A DNA stretch of 64,000 bases from Candidatus Melainabacteria bacterium (GTDB taxonomy: Bacteria > Cyanobacteriota > Vampirovibrionia > 2-02-FULL-35-15). The stretch spans positions 311,131 through 375,130 of the forward strand of contig JAHFBG010000001.1 of NCBI GenBank assembly GCA_023250155.1, given 5' to 3'. A program made the translations under genes and the position numbers. This document shows positions 8,221 through 17,806 of this stretch, piece after piece. Under the pieces are notes generated by a model. It had not been told where the DNA came from. It was given only the letters and a program-made list of their open reading frames with translations, and searched no databases. Numbering within the stretch: the first letter of the stretch is position 1; each line of letters opens with the position of its first letter.

Positions 8221-9705
8221 ATGCAAAAACTATTAACGGCAGAAGCAATAAGAACTTACGAGTCAGAATTAATTAAAAAAATGAGTTCTGATTTTTCTTT
8301 AACTCTTATGGAAAGAGCAGGAGTAGGGCTGGCTAATGTTGTAAAAAACTATAGTGAACCATATCTTTTTATCTGTGGTAAGGGAAACAATGGAGGTGAT
8401 GGATTAGTAGCTGCTAGATGTTTACATGGTCTGGGTAAAAAAGTTTTTATTATTTTAACGTCGAAGGACTCATCTTTATCTCAAGATGCAAGAGTTAATT
8501 TTGAAAAAATTAAAACATTGGTTTTATATACAATAATAGAAACTAAAGATGATGAGATGCTCTATAAAAAGCTAGCTGAAGCAAATACAATTGTAGATTG
8601 TCTTTTAGGGACAGGTGCTACTAAAGAACCATCAAGCTTATTTGAATGGATTATAAAATCTATAAACAACTCAAATAAAAGAGTTGTTGCATGTGATATA
8701 CCAACAGGACTTTATCCTGATACGGGAAACGTTTCAACACATACTATTAAAGCCAATTGCACTGTAACATTTGGCTATTCAAAAATCGGACTTTTATTAT
8801 ATCCAGGCAAAGAATATGTAGGGAATGTTAAAGTTGTTGATATTGGATTACCTGATATTGATTCAAATATTTCTTTACTAGATGATGATTTTGTAAAAGC
8901 TAATCTGCCAAGTAGAAAAAATACTTCAAATAAAGGAACGTTTGGTAAGACCTTATTAGTTTGTGGAAGTTATAAATATCCAGGGGCAGCATTATTGGCT
9001 TCAAAAGCAGCAGCTTCAACAGGATCTGGCTTGACTGCATTGTCTAGTCCGAAAGAAGTCTTTGAACAAATTACAAAAGCTATCCCTGAAGTTACACATG
9101 TTGATTTTGATACAAAAGAAATTTTAGATGAGGGGCAAACAGCTAATGTAATGGTTGTTGGTCCAGGATTATCTTGCACTAGAGAAATTGAAGACTTAGT
9201 AATTCAAATAATCACACAAACCAATATTCCAATTGTTTTAGATGCAGATGGAATAAATGTTTTAGCAGGTAAGAGCTCTATTCTTAAAGATGTAAAGAAA
9301 GAAATTATACTAACACCACACCCAAAGGAGTTAGCTCGACTACTTGGGAAAAACACAGAGGATATTTTAAATGACAAAATTAATATTGCTATGAGTACTG
9401 CAAAAGAATTTAATTGTACTCTTGTTTTAAAAGGACCTGGGACTATTATTGCTACAAAAGATGGAAAAATATATATTTCCCCATTTGCAAATTCTGCACT
9501 TGCCAAAGGTGGGACTGGCGATGTTTTAGCAGGCTTTATAGGTGGTCTTATAGCACAAGGGTTACAGTCAGATATTGCTACATGTCTTGGTGTTTATTTA
9601 CATGGAAAAGCAGGGGAGCTAGTGTCAAACGACAAAACTGTATTTTCATTATTACCGCAGGATTTAATTACATACTTACCACAAGTGTTAAAGATATATA
9701 TTTAG
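8221..9705 (+). CDS. nnr: Bifunctional NAD(P)H-hydrate epimerase / ADP-dependent dehydratase
   Basis: The 494 residues combine two domains. The N-terminal YjeF_N epimerase covers about 1-210, with FICGKGNNGGDG and DCLLGTGAT. The C-terminal ribokinase-fold dehydratase covers about 225-490, with VVGPGLS, LDADGINVLAG, LTPHPKEL, LKGPGTII and the active-site GGTGDVLAG. The enzyme repairs hydrated NADH and NADPH made by heat or by glyceraldehyde-3-phosphate dehydrogenase. The full-length fusion is the common bacterial form. It begins two bases after the DUF192 stop. Confidence 0.95.
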   Translation: MQKLLTAEAIRTYESELIKKMSSDFSLTLMERAGVGLANVVKNYSEPYLFICGKGNNGGDGLVAARCLHGLGKKVFIILTSKDSSLSQDARVNFEKIKTLVLYTIIETKDDEMLYKKLAEANTIVDCLLGTGATKEPSSLFEWIIKSINNSNKRVVACDIPTGLYPDTGNVSTHTIKANCTVTFGYSKIGLLLYPGKEYVGNVKVVDIGLPDIDSNISLLDDDFVKANLPSRKNTSNKGTFGKTLLVCGSYKYPGAALLASKAAASTGSGLTALSSPKEVFEQITKAIPEVTHVDFDTKEILDEGQTANVMVVGPGLSCTREIEDLVIQIITQTNIPIVLDADGINVLAGKSSILKDVKKEIILTPHPKELARLLGKNTEDILNDKINIAMSTAKEFNCTLVLKGPGTIIATKDGKIYISPFANSALAKGGTGDVLAGFIGGLIAQGLQSDIATCLGVYLHGKAGELVSNDKTVFSLLPQDLITYLPQVLKIYI

Positions 9706-9742
9706 AGGATTGAATCAATATTCCTGATAAAATGATTAAGTT

Positions 9743-10276
9743 ATGGAATTACAAGCATTTAAAGAAGAAAAAATAAGTTCTGAAAAAATCTATGAAGGTA
9801 GAATACTAACTTATACTGTAGACAAAATTAAATTACCAAATGGTAGAGAGTCTGTAAGAGAAGTAATCATTCACAATGGCGGGGTTACTATTGTTCCACA
9901 ACCAAGTCCTGACAAAGTGGTTTTAGTAAGGCAGTTTAGATATGCAATTGGAAAAGTATTTTGGGAATTGCCAGCAGGAACACTAAAGAAAAATGAAGAT
10001 CCATTGCTTTCTGGAAAGCGTGAGTTAAAAGAAGAAACAGGTTACTTAGCAAACAAATGGGAATCACTTGGTATTGTATATCCATTGCCAGGTTATAGCA
10101 CTGAAGTTTTATATTTTTTTAGAGCTACAGATCTTATAGATGATGAGCCAGAACCAGATCCAGATGAAAATATTGAAGTAAAAATTTTAGATTTAAAACA
10201 AGCATGGACTATGGTAAAAGATGGTGAGATTAGGGATGCTAAAACCATTGCTGGATTAAGTCTTATAATGTTTTAA
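9743..10276 (+). CDS. NUDIX hydrolase, ADP-ribose pyrophosphatase type
   Basis: A complete Nudix box lies at about residues 79-101 (GTLKKNEDPLLSGK then RELKEETGY), preceded by VRQFRYAIGKVFWELPAG, the wording of the ADP-ribose pyrophosphatase subgroup. It likely hydrolyses ADP-ribose or a related nucleoside diphosphate to monophosphates with Mg2+. The 177-residue length is typical. Placement after the NAD(P)HX repair gene suits a nucleotide-housekeeping role. The preceding bases show a TAAAAT hexamer at 9728-9733 and no Shine-Dalgarno. Confidence 0.88.
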   Translation: MELQAFKEEKISSEKIYEGRILTYTVDKIKLPNGRESVREVIIHNGGVTIVPQPSPDKVVLVRQFRYAIGKVFWELPAGTLKKNEDPLLSGKRELKEETGYLANKWESLGIVYPLPGYSTEVLYFFRATDLIDDEPEPDPDENIEVKILDLKQAWTMVKDGEIRDAKTIAGLSLIMF

Positions 10277-10367
10277 TACCTTTTCTAATTAAAATTTAAT
10301 CATTGATGTAACTGCCGGTTACACATTTTTATTGATTAAGTTATTTTTTTACTCTACAATACCTTCC

Positions 10368-10610
10368 GTGGTTACTGAAGAGAATAAATATAAAGCAGAG
10401 ACTTGTAAAATTATTGGCATCACAATGCTAGCTCCTATAGGAGCTGTATTCTTAACACCATTGCTTTTATATAAACAGTTAGGCTCAATAGGTTTAATGG
10501 TATATATCTGTGTTTCTATTGCAAGCCTTTTGATTGGTGGTATGCTGTTAGAAGTAGGAAGAAAGTTTATGAAGGAAAAAGGAATACGAAAATGGAACCA
10601 AATGAATTAA
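10368..10610 (+). CDS. Small two-helix membrane protein, unknown
   Basis: The frame is open from a TTG at 10332, but the GTG at 10368 has TACAAT at 10355-10360, seven bases upstream, the leaderless pattern seen at neighbouring genes, so I place the start there. The product (about 80 aa) has two hydrophobic helices (IGITMLAPIGAVFLTPLLLY and GLMVYICVSIASLLIGGML) and a basic tail. I do not recognise the family. Its 3' end overlaps the tiny membrane ORF at 10592, which suggests coupled translation. Confidence 0.5.
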   Translation: MVTEENKYKAETCKIIGITMLAPIGAVFLTPLLLYKQLGSIGLMVYICVSIASLLIGGMLLEVGRKFMKEKGIRKWNQMN

Positions 10611-10717
10611 TAATAACTCTAACAGCATGGATTCTATCTGCTGTTTCTATATTTACTGGAGTTTTTCTTCTTATTACAAAATGGTCAGCACCAAAAGATA
10701 AAAAAGCAAATAAATAA
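10592..10717 (+). CDS. 41-aa single-helix membrane protein
   Basis: The ATG at 10592 lies inside the end of the preceding small membrane gene, 19 bases before that gene ends. The product starts MEPNELIITLT, has one hydrophobic helix (AWILSAVSIFTGVFLLITKW) and ends in a Lys-rich tail. A Shine-Dalgarno-like AAAAAGGAAT lies upstream. Size and topology suit an accessory subunit of a membrane complex. Whether it is expressed is not certain. Confidence 0.45.
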   Translation: MEPNELIITLTAWILSAVSIFTGVFLLITKWSAPKDKKANK

Positions 10718-10732
10718 ACTTTATCATGCAAG

Positions 10733-11503
10733 CTAGATAACCTTAGCTTCTTCTCTAAGGGCTTTAACAAGAGCGTTCACTTTTTCTTCAATTTCACCTT
10801 CAAAAATCTTGGCTTCTTTACGAGAGGGTGGAAGTTCCATTTCTATAATTTCTGTTCTTGACTCTTGAGATAAGTCAGGATTTTTTATAAGAATTTCTTT
10901 TTTCTTGGCTTTCATAATACCTGTTATTGATGCATAGCGAGGAAGATCTTCTCCACGATCACAAGTGACTAATGCAGGCAGTTGAAGCTCTATAATTTCA
11001 TGTGCACCCTCTGCTTCTCTATCACAAACCACTCTTTTACCTCCGGCATCAACCTCATTAATCTTCATGACAAAACTAACGTGAGGTATTCTAAGTTCTT
11101 CTGCAATGAAAATAGGTATTTGAGAAGATTCTAAATCAATAACTTTTTTCCCTGTAAGAATAAGATCAAATTTCATTTGTTTCAATTCATTAACAAGTAA
11201 CTTAGAAATCATAAAAGAATCAGCATATTCTAGATTTTCATCTTTAATAAAAACTGCTCTGTCAGCACCCATTGCAAGTCCTTGACGTATAGCTTCCTCA
11301 GTTCTACCAGGACCACATGCTAATAAAATCACCTCACCAGCATTGACTGTTTCTTTTATTTTCAATGCCTTTTCAATAGCAAACTCATCATATGGATTTA
11401 TTATCCAGGTAATACCAGTCCCATCAATTCTATTTTTCTCTTGTCCAATTTTAATTTTTGTTTCAGTATCAGGTGTTTGGCGAATTATAACTACAATATT
11501 CAT
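10733..11503 (-). CDS. etfB: Electron transfer flavoprotein beta subunit
   Basis: The 256-residue protein starts MNIVVIIRQTPDTETKIKI and contains NPYDEFAIEKALKIKE, VILLACGPGRTEEAIRQGLA, MGADRAVFI and the nucleotide-loop region VDREAEGAHEIIELQLPALV. This is the AMP-binding EtfB, which with EtfA forms a soluble FAD carrier taking electrons from acyl-CoA or other dehydrogenases. It lies on the opposite strand to etfA, whereas the two are usually one operon. A 42-aa membrane ORF ends four bases upstream of its start. Confidence 0.93.
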   Translation of the reverse strand: MNIVVIIRQTPDTETKIKIGQEKNRIDGTGITWIINPYDEFAIEKALKIKETVNAGEVILLACGPGRTEEAIRQGLAMGADRAVFIKDENLEYADSFMISKLLVNELKQMKFDLILTGKKVIDLESSQIPIFIAEELRIPHVSFVMKINEVDAGGKRVVCDREAEGAHEIIELQLPALVTCDRGEDLPRYASITGIMKAKKKEILIKNPDLSQESRTEIIEMELPPSRKEAKIFEGEIEEKVNALVKALREEAKVI

Positions 11504-11506
11504 TTT

Positions 11507-11635
11507 CTATTCTCTACTTTCTACTTTTCTTTTTGTCATTAGCTTTTTAATACCTAGCGGTAATAATGAAAAGATTAACAAGTTGAATCCTATGACCCCT
11601 ATTGTTACAATAATTCCAATTTCTACTCCATGCAT
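11507..11635 (-). CDS. 42-aa single-helix membrane protein upstream of etfB
   Basis: An ATG at 11635 opens a 42-codon frame: MHGVEIGIIVTIGVIGFNLL continues as IFSLLPLGIKKLMTKRK, one membrane helix followed by a basic tail. Its TAG ends just before the etfB ATG, so it would be the first gene of the etfB transcript. It has the same general design as the 41-aa ORF at 10592 on the far side of etfB. The family is unknown and expression is unproven. Confidence 0.42.
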   Translation of the reverse strand: MHGVEIGIIVTIGVIGFNLLIFSLLPLGIKKLMTKRKVESRE

Positions 11636-11662
11636 ATCAATATTGTATAAGATAATTACATT

Positions 11663-12682
11663 ATGGCAAAGATACTTGTACTAGTAGAAATTAATCAGGA
11701 TAAAGATATAACAAAGCCATCAAGTCAGGTTTTAAAAGCCTCACGACAAATTGCAAATAAAACAAATAGTAGCCTTACCTGTGTCGTGTTAGGAGCCAAT
11801 ATTGACACCTTACGAATTAAAGAGCAGGCAGGTTTGTGTGGTGTAGATAAAGTCATTTTAATAAATGATTCACAATTAGAAAATTACAATTCAGATATTT
11901 TTACTCAAGCATTTATAAAAGTTATTAAAACAGAATCTCCTGATTATATATTTGGAAACAATTCCCTAATTGGAATGGATTTATTTCCAGCTGCTTCATT
12001 CCATACTAATGGTGGTTTAGTTATGGATTGTAGTGATATTCACTTAGATAATGAAACTTTATTTGTAACTAAAACAATGTATTCAAACAAGGTGACAGCA
12101 AAGTTGAAGTTCAAAAACGAACATAAACCTAAACTCATAACATTCAGACCAAATACATTAATGTCAGAAGAAACTCCTAGAAAAGAACCTGAGGTTGTAA
12201 ATGAAACATTAAATATTGATTCAAACTTAATAAAACAAAAAGTAAAAGAGATTATAAAATCTAAAACTAAAGAAGTTTCCCTAACTGAAGCCAGCTCAAT
12301 AATTTCTGGTGGACGTGCTATGGGGAATTGGGATAATTACAAAATATTGTTTGAAACAGCAGAACTAATCAATGCAGCTGTTGGTGCTTCACGAGCTGCT
12401 GTAGATTCTGGCTATGCACCACATAGTATGCAGGTAGGTCAGACAGGAAAAACGGTTTCCCCGCAGCTTTATATAGCATGTGGTATTTCAGGTGCTATTC
12501 AGCATTTTGCAGGGATGGGAAGTTCAAAAGTAATAGTTGCTATAAACAAAGATCCTAATGCACCTATCTTTAAAAAATGTGACTATGGAATTGTAGATGA
12601 TTTATTTAAAGTAGTACCTATCTTAAAAGAAGAACTTAAAAAATTACTAGGCAAAGAATGTGCTGGAGCATCTAAATCTTAA
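11663..12682 (+). CDS. etfA: Electron transfer flavoprotein alpha subunit
   Basis: The 339 residues begin MAKILVLVEI. The C-terminal FAD domain is clear: IISGGRAMG, AAVGASRAAVDSGYAPHSMQ, VGQTGKTVSPQLYIACGISG, IQHFAGMGSSKVIVAINKD and FKKCDYGIVDDLFKVVP. EtfA binds FAD and pairs with EtfB. GATAAT at 11651-11656 is six bases before the ATG and there is no Shine-Dalgarno, so the transcript may be leaderless. The folP start overlaps its last 23 bases. Confidence 0.94.
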   Translation: MAKILVLVEINQDKDITKPSSQVLKASRQIANKTNSSLTCVVLGANIDTLRIKEQAGLCGVDKVILINDSQLENYNSDIFTQAFIKVIKTESPDYIFGNNSLIGMDLFPAASFHTNGGLVMDCSDIHLDNETLFVTKTMYSNKVTAKLKFKNEHKPKLITFRPNTLMSEETPRKEPEVVNETLNIDSNLIKQKVKEIIKSKTKEVSLTEASSIISGGRAMGNWDNYKILFETAELINAAVGASRAAVDSGYAPHSMQVGQTGKTVSPQLYIACGISGAIQHFAGMGSSKVIVAINKDPNAPIFKKCDYGIVDDLFKVVPILKEELKKLLGKECAGASKS

Positions 12683-13499
12683 AAAGCCACTTTTAATGGG
12701 GGTTTTAAATATTACTCCTGATTCGTTTTCAGATGGTGGGAAATATTTCCAAACTGAAAATGCAATTAAGCATGCAAAAAAATTAACAGATCAAGGCGTA
12801 GATATTATAGATGTAGGTGGGGAGTCTACAAGACCAGATGCTAAGCCTGTTTCAGAGGAAGAAGAATTGAGAAGAGTGATTCCTGTGGTTGAAGTGTTAG
12901 AAAAAATAAAGAGGCAGAGAAGCAGAGAAGCAAAGAAGCAAAGAAAACAAAATTCATTTTTAATTTCTATTGATACTTATAAATCTAATGTTGCACAGTT
13001 AGCGTTGAATGCAGGAGCAGATATTATTAACGATGTTTCTGGACTAACAATGGATCCTAATATGGTACAGACAGCAAGAGATGCAAATTGCCAGATAGTT
13101 ATTATGCATAATAAAGGTATTCCTGCAACAAAACCAATATCGATAGAGGATCGTAGTGGCATGTCAGCGACATGCCCTTCAAGCAAGAACGAAAGTAATA
13201 TCGTTCAAGAGGTTTATCATTGGCTTCAAAAACAAACCCAATATGCTATAAATAATGGCATTAAGAAAGAGAACATAATTATTGATCCAGGGCTTGGTTT
13301 TGGAAAAACATCTGAAGAAGATTTATATTTAATTAAAAATCTAGATAGATTTAAGCCTTTAGGATTTCCAATTTTAATTGGACCATCAAGAAAATCATTC
13401 ATTAAAAAATTATTTCCAAATGATGATTTAGAAACTAAAAGCAAAGAGTTAATTAAATTAGCAGTTAGTAATGGAGCAGATATTGTGAGGGTACACTAA
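12660..13499 (+). CDS. folP: Dihydropteroate synthase, with in-frame insertions
   Basis: A GTG start at 12660 overlaps etfA. Core DHPS motifs are present: LLMGVLNITPDSFSDGGKY, DVGGESTRPDA, SIDTYKSNVA, DVSGL, IIIDPGLGFGKT, LIGPSRKSFI and GADIVRVH. It joins dihydropterin pyrophosphate and p-aminobenzoate in folate synthesis. Three oddities are visible. Residues about 84-97 are a Lys/Arg/Gln insert coded by AGAAGC-type tandem repeats. Residues about 160-180 replace the usual post-MH loop and contain a perfect DNA hairpin. The protein stops right after the RVH motif, about 20 residues short of the usual C-terminus. All phosphate-binding residues I can check are retained, so it may still work. Confidence 0.88.
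   Translation: MLEHLNLKKPLLMGVLNITPDSFSDGGKYFQTENAIKHAKKLTDQGVDIIDVGGESTRPDAKPVSEEEELRRVIPVVEVLEKIKRQRSREAKKQRKQNSFLISIDTYKSNVAQLALNAGADIINDVSGLTMDPNMVQTARDANCQIVIMHNKGIPATKPISIEDRSGMSATCPSSKNESNIVQEVYHWLQKQTQYAINNGIKKENIIIDPGLGFGKTSEEDLYLIKNLDRFKPLGFPILIGPSRKSFIKKLFPNDDLETKSKELIKLAVSNGADIVRVH
12911..12948 (+). repeat. Short tandem purine repeat inside folP
   Basis: The strand carries imperfect 8-10 base units of the type AGAGAAGC / AAAGAAGC, all purine plus a single C. It codes a basic insert (QRSREAKKQRK) between the beta-strand that precedes SIDTYK and the previous helix. It stays in frame. Confidence 0.6.
13158..13176. repeat. Perfect hairpin inside the folP coding region
   Basis: GGCATGTC (13158-13165), a three-base loop AGC, then GACATGCC (13169-13176). 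It lies within a stretch of about 20 codons that has no counterpart in the usual DHPS loop and is less AT-rich than its flanks. An in-frame palindromic insertion is the simplest reading. Confidence 0.55.
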
Positions 13500-16121
13500 C
13501 TACTTAGCACTAACGGGCTCTTTAGGAGGCTCTTCTTTAGAAATTGGAAGCTCTTCTTTCTTTTCGTATTTTTTCCTTATTTCAACAGTTCCAATTTTTT
13601 CAAATATAATAACCATGCCATCGTCTTTTGTATCTTTGTTTTGAGTTATGTTTACAGTAACTGAAGCATCGATTTTAGCTATTGATGCACCTTCTGGTAC
13701 TTCTTCTCTTTTCTTTAAAAAGGTACCTATTTTATCGCCTTCTTTAAACTTGCCAGCTAACATCTCTTCTGCTAGTGCATCTTCAATCAATTTTTGAAGT
13801 GTTCGTCTCATAGGACGTGCGCCATATGCTTGGCTATATCCATCTTTGACAAGTTTATCTTTGACATCAGAAGAAAGTTCTAATGCCATGCTCTTTTCTT
13901 GAATACGTTTGCTTAAGTCTTTCACCATTAAATCTAATATCTTATGAAGCTCTTCTTTTAGAAGATGTTTAAATATAATGATGTCATCAAGTCTATTTAA
14001 AAACTCAGGTCTAAAGGTCTTTTTCATCTCATCAGTAACTGTAGCTTTCATTCTTTTGTAAATATTTTCTGGATCAGCTGACAATTCTGTACTGAAGCCC
14101 AATGGTTGAAGAGATTCAATATTTCTTGCCCCAACATTGCTTGTCATGATGATAATGGTATTTTTAAAGTCTACTACTCTACCTTTAGAATCGGTTAGTC
14201 GCCCATCATCTAAAATTTGAAGTAGTATATTAAATACATCAGGATGTGCCTTTTCAATTTCATCAAATAAAACTACACTATACGGTCTTCTTCGAACTGC
14301 TTCAGTGAGCTGCCCACCTTCACCGTATCCTACATATCCTGGTGGTGAACCAATAAGTTTGCTTACGGTATGTTTCTCCATATACTCTGACATATCTACG
14401 CGAATAATATTTTCTTCATTTCCGTAGAAAAATGTAGCTAGTGCTTTTGCAAGTTCTGTTTTACCAACACCTGTAGGACCACTAAACATGAATGTTCCAA
14501 TTGGTTTCTCTGGATTCTTTAATCCTACACGAGCACGTCTAATAGCTCTTGATACAGCTGTTACTGCTACATCCTGACCAATAACTCTTTCATGTAAAAT
14601 ACCTTCAAGCTTTTGAAGTCTTTCTGATTCTCCTTGAGTAAGCTCTCCAACTGGAATGCCTGTCCAAGAGCTTACTATATGTGCAATTTCTTCATCAGTT
14701 ACAACAGGTTTGTTTTTATCTTGTTGCTCTTTCCATTTTAGTTGCATTTCTTTTATTTTTTCTTTAAGATCGGCTTCTTTATCTCTAAGCTGACTTGCCT
14801 TTTCAAACTCTTGAGATCTAATGGCTTGTTCTTTTTGTCGGCTTACCACTTTTAATTCTTTTTCAACTTCTTTTCCTTCAGGTGGAAGTGAACTGGCACG
14901 TAATCTTACACGTGAACTTGCCTCATCAACTAAATCAATTGCTTTATCAGGCAAGTATCTGTCACTAATGTATCTATCTGATAGAACAGCTGATGCAATT
15001 AATGCTGCATCTGAAATTATTAGTTTATGGTGCTCTTCGTATTTAGTCCTTAATCCACGCATGATTTCAATAGACTCTTCTACAGATGGGGCATCTACCA
15101 TAACTGGCTGGAAGCGTCTTTCTAGTGCTGCATCTCTTTCAATATGTTTTCTGTACTCATCAAGGGTAGTAGCACCAATGCACTGAAGTTCTCCTCTTGA
15201 GAGAGCTGGCTTTAAGATATTTGCAGCATCTATAGCCCCTTCAGCTGCACCAGCTCCAATTAAGGTATGTAACTCGTCAATGATTATGATTACATTTCCT
15301 GCTCCACGGATTTCATCCATGATTTTTTTTAAACGCTCTTCAAATTCCCCTCTATACTTTGTACCTGCAACTAATAGTCCTATATCAAGTTGAACAATCT
15401 TTTTCTCCTGTAAAATATCAGGAATCTCATTTGCTGCTATTCTTTGTGCTAAGCCTTCAGCGATAGCAGTCTTACCAACACCAGGTTCTCCAATTAAAAC
15501 AGGATTATTTTTTGTTCTTCTTCCTAAAATTTGAATAACTCTTTCAATTTCCTTTTCACGTCCTACTACAGGATCTAATCTTCCTTCAGTAGCAGCTTGT
15601 GTTAAATTTACGCCAAACTCATCTAATGTAGGAGTCTTTGATCTTCCTGTACTAGTCCCTCCTCCTGCTTGTGTGCCTGCAGCACCGGTTTCACCAAGTA
15701 ATCGAATAATGTGTTGTCTAACTTTTGCTAAGTCAACACCGAGATTTTCTAAAACTCTTGCAGCAACTCCTTCGCCTTCTCTAATTAAGCCAAGCAATAA
15801 ATGTTCAGTACCAATGTAATTATGTCCTAGCTGTCTTGCTTCTTCCCAGGAAAGCTCAAGAACTCTTTTAGCTCGAGGAGTAAATGGGATTTCAACTGCT
15901 ACAAAACCACTTCCGCGCCCAATAATTTTTTCTACTTCAATTCTTGCATCTTTTAAATTGACACCCATTGATTTAAGGGTCTTAGCTGCTATGCCTGTTC
16001 CCTCGCCAATTAAACCAAGTAAAATTTGCTCAGTACCTACGAAGTTATGTCCAAGTCTTCTTGCTTCTTCCTGGGCCAGCATTATTACTTTAATTGCTTT
16101 TTCTGTAAATCTTTCAAACAT
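13500..16121 (-). CDS. clpC: ATP-dependent Clp protease ATP-binding subunit ClpC
   Basis: The 873 residues hold a double Clp_N domain ([18 protein letters not shown] and its repeat), AAA+ module 1 with [13 protein letters not shown] and [14 protein letters not shown], a UVR/coiled-coil middle (about 425-460), AAA+ module 2 with [14 protein letters not shown] and [14 protein letters not shown], and a C-terminal sensor domain. ClpC unfolds substrates for ClpP. Sequence wording is closest to cyanobacterial and plastid ClpC. An acidic/Lys tail (about 40 residues, ending PPKEPVSAK) extends beyond the usual end. Its stop directly abuts the folP stop, a convergent pair with no spacer. Confidence 0.97.
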   Translation of the reverse strand: MFERFTEKAIKVIMLAQEEARRLGHNFVGTEQILLGLIGEGTGIAAKTLKSMGVNLKDARIEVEKIIGRGSGFVAVEIPFTPRAKRVLELSWEEARQLGHNYIGTEHLLLGLIREGEGVAARVLENLGVDLAKVRQHIIRLLGETGAAGTQAGGGTSTGRSKTPTLDEFGVNLTQAATEGRLDPVVGREKEIERVIQILGRRTKNNPVLIGEPGVGKTAIAEGLAQRIAANEIPDILQEKKIVQLDIGLLVAGTKYRGEFEERLKKIMDEIRGAGNVIIIIDELHTLIGAGAAEGAIDAANILKPALSRGELQCIGATTLDEYRKHIERDAALERRFQPVMVDAPSVEESIEIMRGLRTKYEEHHKLIISDAALIASAVLSDRYISDRYLPDKAIDLVDEASSRVRLRASSLPPEGKEVEKELKVVSRQKEQAIRSQEFEKASQLRDKEADLKEKIKEMQLKWKEQQDKNKPVVTDEEIAHIVSSWTGIPVGELTQGESERLQKLEGILHERVIGQDVAVTAVSRAIRRARVGLKNPEKPIGTFMFSGPTGVGKTELAKALATFFYGNEENIIRVDMSEYMEKHTVSKLIGSPPGYVGYGEGGQLTEAVRRRPYSVVLFDEIEKAHPDVFNILLQILDDGRLTDSKGRVVDFKNTIIIMTSNVGARNIESLQPLGFSTELSADPENIYKRMKATVTDEMKKTFRPEFLNRLDDIIIFKHLLKEELHKILDLMVKDLSKRIQEKSMALELSSDVKDKLVKDGYSQAYGARPMRRTLQKLIEDALAEEMLAGKFKEGDKIGTFLKKREEVPEGASIAKIDASVTVNITQNKDTKDDGMVIIFEKIGTVEIRKKYEKKEELPISKEEPPKEPVSAK

Positions 16122-16312
16122 TTTTTCTTATTTACTTTCCTTACCTTTCTTTAATTTAATAGTAACAATCAATCTAGGCTTATTTTAGGTTTTATAAACC
16201 ACGAAAGACTATCTTTTAATCTTCTAACTATAACTACGTTATATTATTTTATGAGAATTGCATGTCATTTCAGATAACTTATAGAGAATTTGCTTTAGAT
16301 TGAGACTAAAGA

Positions 16313-16912
16313 TTATATTTTAGTTAAATTGTTATTACTCGAGGGATTAAATGTTCTTGAAACATTAATGTTTGGAATTTCTATTAGTATTTCTTCTTCT
16401 GTTTTAAAACCTGCAAATTTTGCAAGCCTACCTTTTATATGTACCTTACCACTAAAGCTCAACTTATCCCGACCTATAACTCCTTTCAATGGTCCTTGAA
16501 AAGTTATTTTCCCAGGAATTGGTATTCCAATTGGATCACCTATACCATTTATTGCTACTTCAATATCTTTTTTTGGATTATGAAAAGAACCTTGTATATT
16601 TGTATTAAAACTTACCTGACACTGTGCAGTTTTTCCTATACCACTTGCAATACCTTTAATTTGATTGTTTTCAATAATTAGTTTAATATCACCAATACCC
16701 TTGAGCTTATCAGATACTTTAAAAGTATACATATATTTCTCATCTATAAGAAAATTGCTAGGGACATTGATTGGAATGTTATGAGCAAGTATTTCATTTT
16801 GATTAACTGCAATAACGCTAGCTGGAATAATATTTATAACGATACAGGAGAAAAGTCCTAGCATTAAAAATATTGAATATTTATATAGATTATTTATTGG
16901 TTGTTTTTTCAT
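16313..16912 (-). CDS. Exported hypothetical protein, 199 aa
   Basis: I do not recognise the family. The N-terminus has a basic start and a hydrophobic segment (SIFLMLGLFSCIVINIIPAS) that fits a signal peptide or anchor. The rest is rich in beta-forming, Gly/Ile-containing stretches such as GIGDPIGIPIPGKITFQG and LSFSGKVHIKG, suggesting a periplasmic beta-sandwich or lipid-binding barrel (YceI-like in general character, not by any firm motif). It stands alone between clpC and the SCP2 gene. Confidence 0.6.
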   Translation of the reverse strand: MKKQPINNLYKYSIFLMLGLFSCIVINIIPASVIAVNQNEILAHNIPINVPSNFLIDEKYMYTFKVSDKLKGIGDIKLIIENNQIKGIASGIGKTAQCQVSFNTNIQGSFHNPKKDIEVAINGIGDPIGIPIPGKITFQGPLKGVIGRDKLSFSGKVHIKGRLAKFAGFKTEEEILIEIPNINVSRTFNPSSNNNLTKI

Positions 16913-17209
16913 TTTTGTTATTGATTATATATTGACGTTTGTAGATTATGTATGTTTATTAAATCACATAATGATTAAGATAATTAGTCAATCAAGTCAG
17001 GCTATTTTCAAGACGCACAATTGTTTTAGTAGTTTCTGTACTAAGATTACAGGATTGATTTAAATCATGAGATTATTTTTATAAAGTTATAACTTTTTCT
17101 TAAGTAAACCTTGCTTTACATAGCTAATTGACTTAGTAAGAGATTTGTTATCTTTGGAATGGTAACTTCCTAAGAAAGTTTACAATTGACCTTAAATAAG
17201 GAGAGACAT

Positions 17210-17539
17210 ATGGCTGAAACTTGTGAAGAATCTTTAATGGAGATGTATAAATCATTTAAGCCTGAAATAGCAGGTAATTTATGTGCCACTTATTTTTTTG
17301 ATATATCAGGTTCAAATGGAGGGAAATGGTTTCTTTGTATAAAAGATGGTAAATGTGAATTATCTAAAGACAATGCATCAAGTCCATCTGTAACCATTTC
17401 AATATCTGATCAAGATTGGTTATCAATTCAAAAAGGCAAGCTAAATAGTCAAATGGCATTTATGATGGGCAAGCTTAGAGTGGCTGGCGATATGGGCCTT
17501 GCAATGAAGCTGCAATCAATGTTTCCAGGGCCAGTGTAG
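17210..17539 (+). CDS. SCP2 sterol-binding domain protein
   Basis: The ATG at 17210 follows AAGGAGAG, a strong Shine-Dalgarno, which decides the start over an upstream TTG at 17186. The 109 residues form one SCP2 domain: GKWFLCIKDGKCELSKDNAS, SPSVTISISDQDWLSIQKGK and the C-terminal MMGKLRVAGDMGLAMKLQSM. SCP2-fold proteins bind lipids or fatty acyl-CoA in a hydrophobic tunnel. Stand-alone bacterial members are of unknown physiology. It has its own promoter region and no operon partners. Confidence 0.88.
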   Translation: MAETCEESLMEMYKSFKPEIAGNLCATYFFDISGSNGGKWFLCIKDGKCELSKDNASSPSVTISISDQDWLSIQKGKLNSQMAFMMGKLRVAGDMGLAMKLQSMFPGPV

Positions 17540-17806
17540 ATAAAAGTTGAAAAGAAGGATGTTGAATTTTTAACACCAGGGATCTTTATACTAGTTTCCA
17601 TTTTTATATTTTCTTTATAAATGAGCTTTTCTTAACCTTGTAGCCCTCTTACTTTCTAATAAACCATCCTAAAGATAGGGTACTTGATTAAATAATTGTT
17701 TAATTGCTATGGTTAAAATTGAAGCTTAACAAATGCTTAACCTAGAAGTTCTACAAATTTAATTGTGAGATATTTAAGTAATTTATATAAAATCAAAAAA
17801 TAACAA

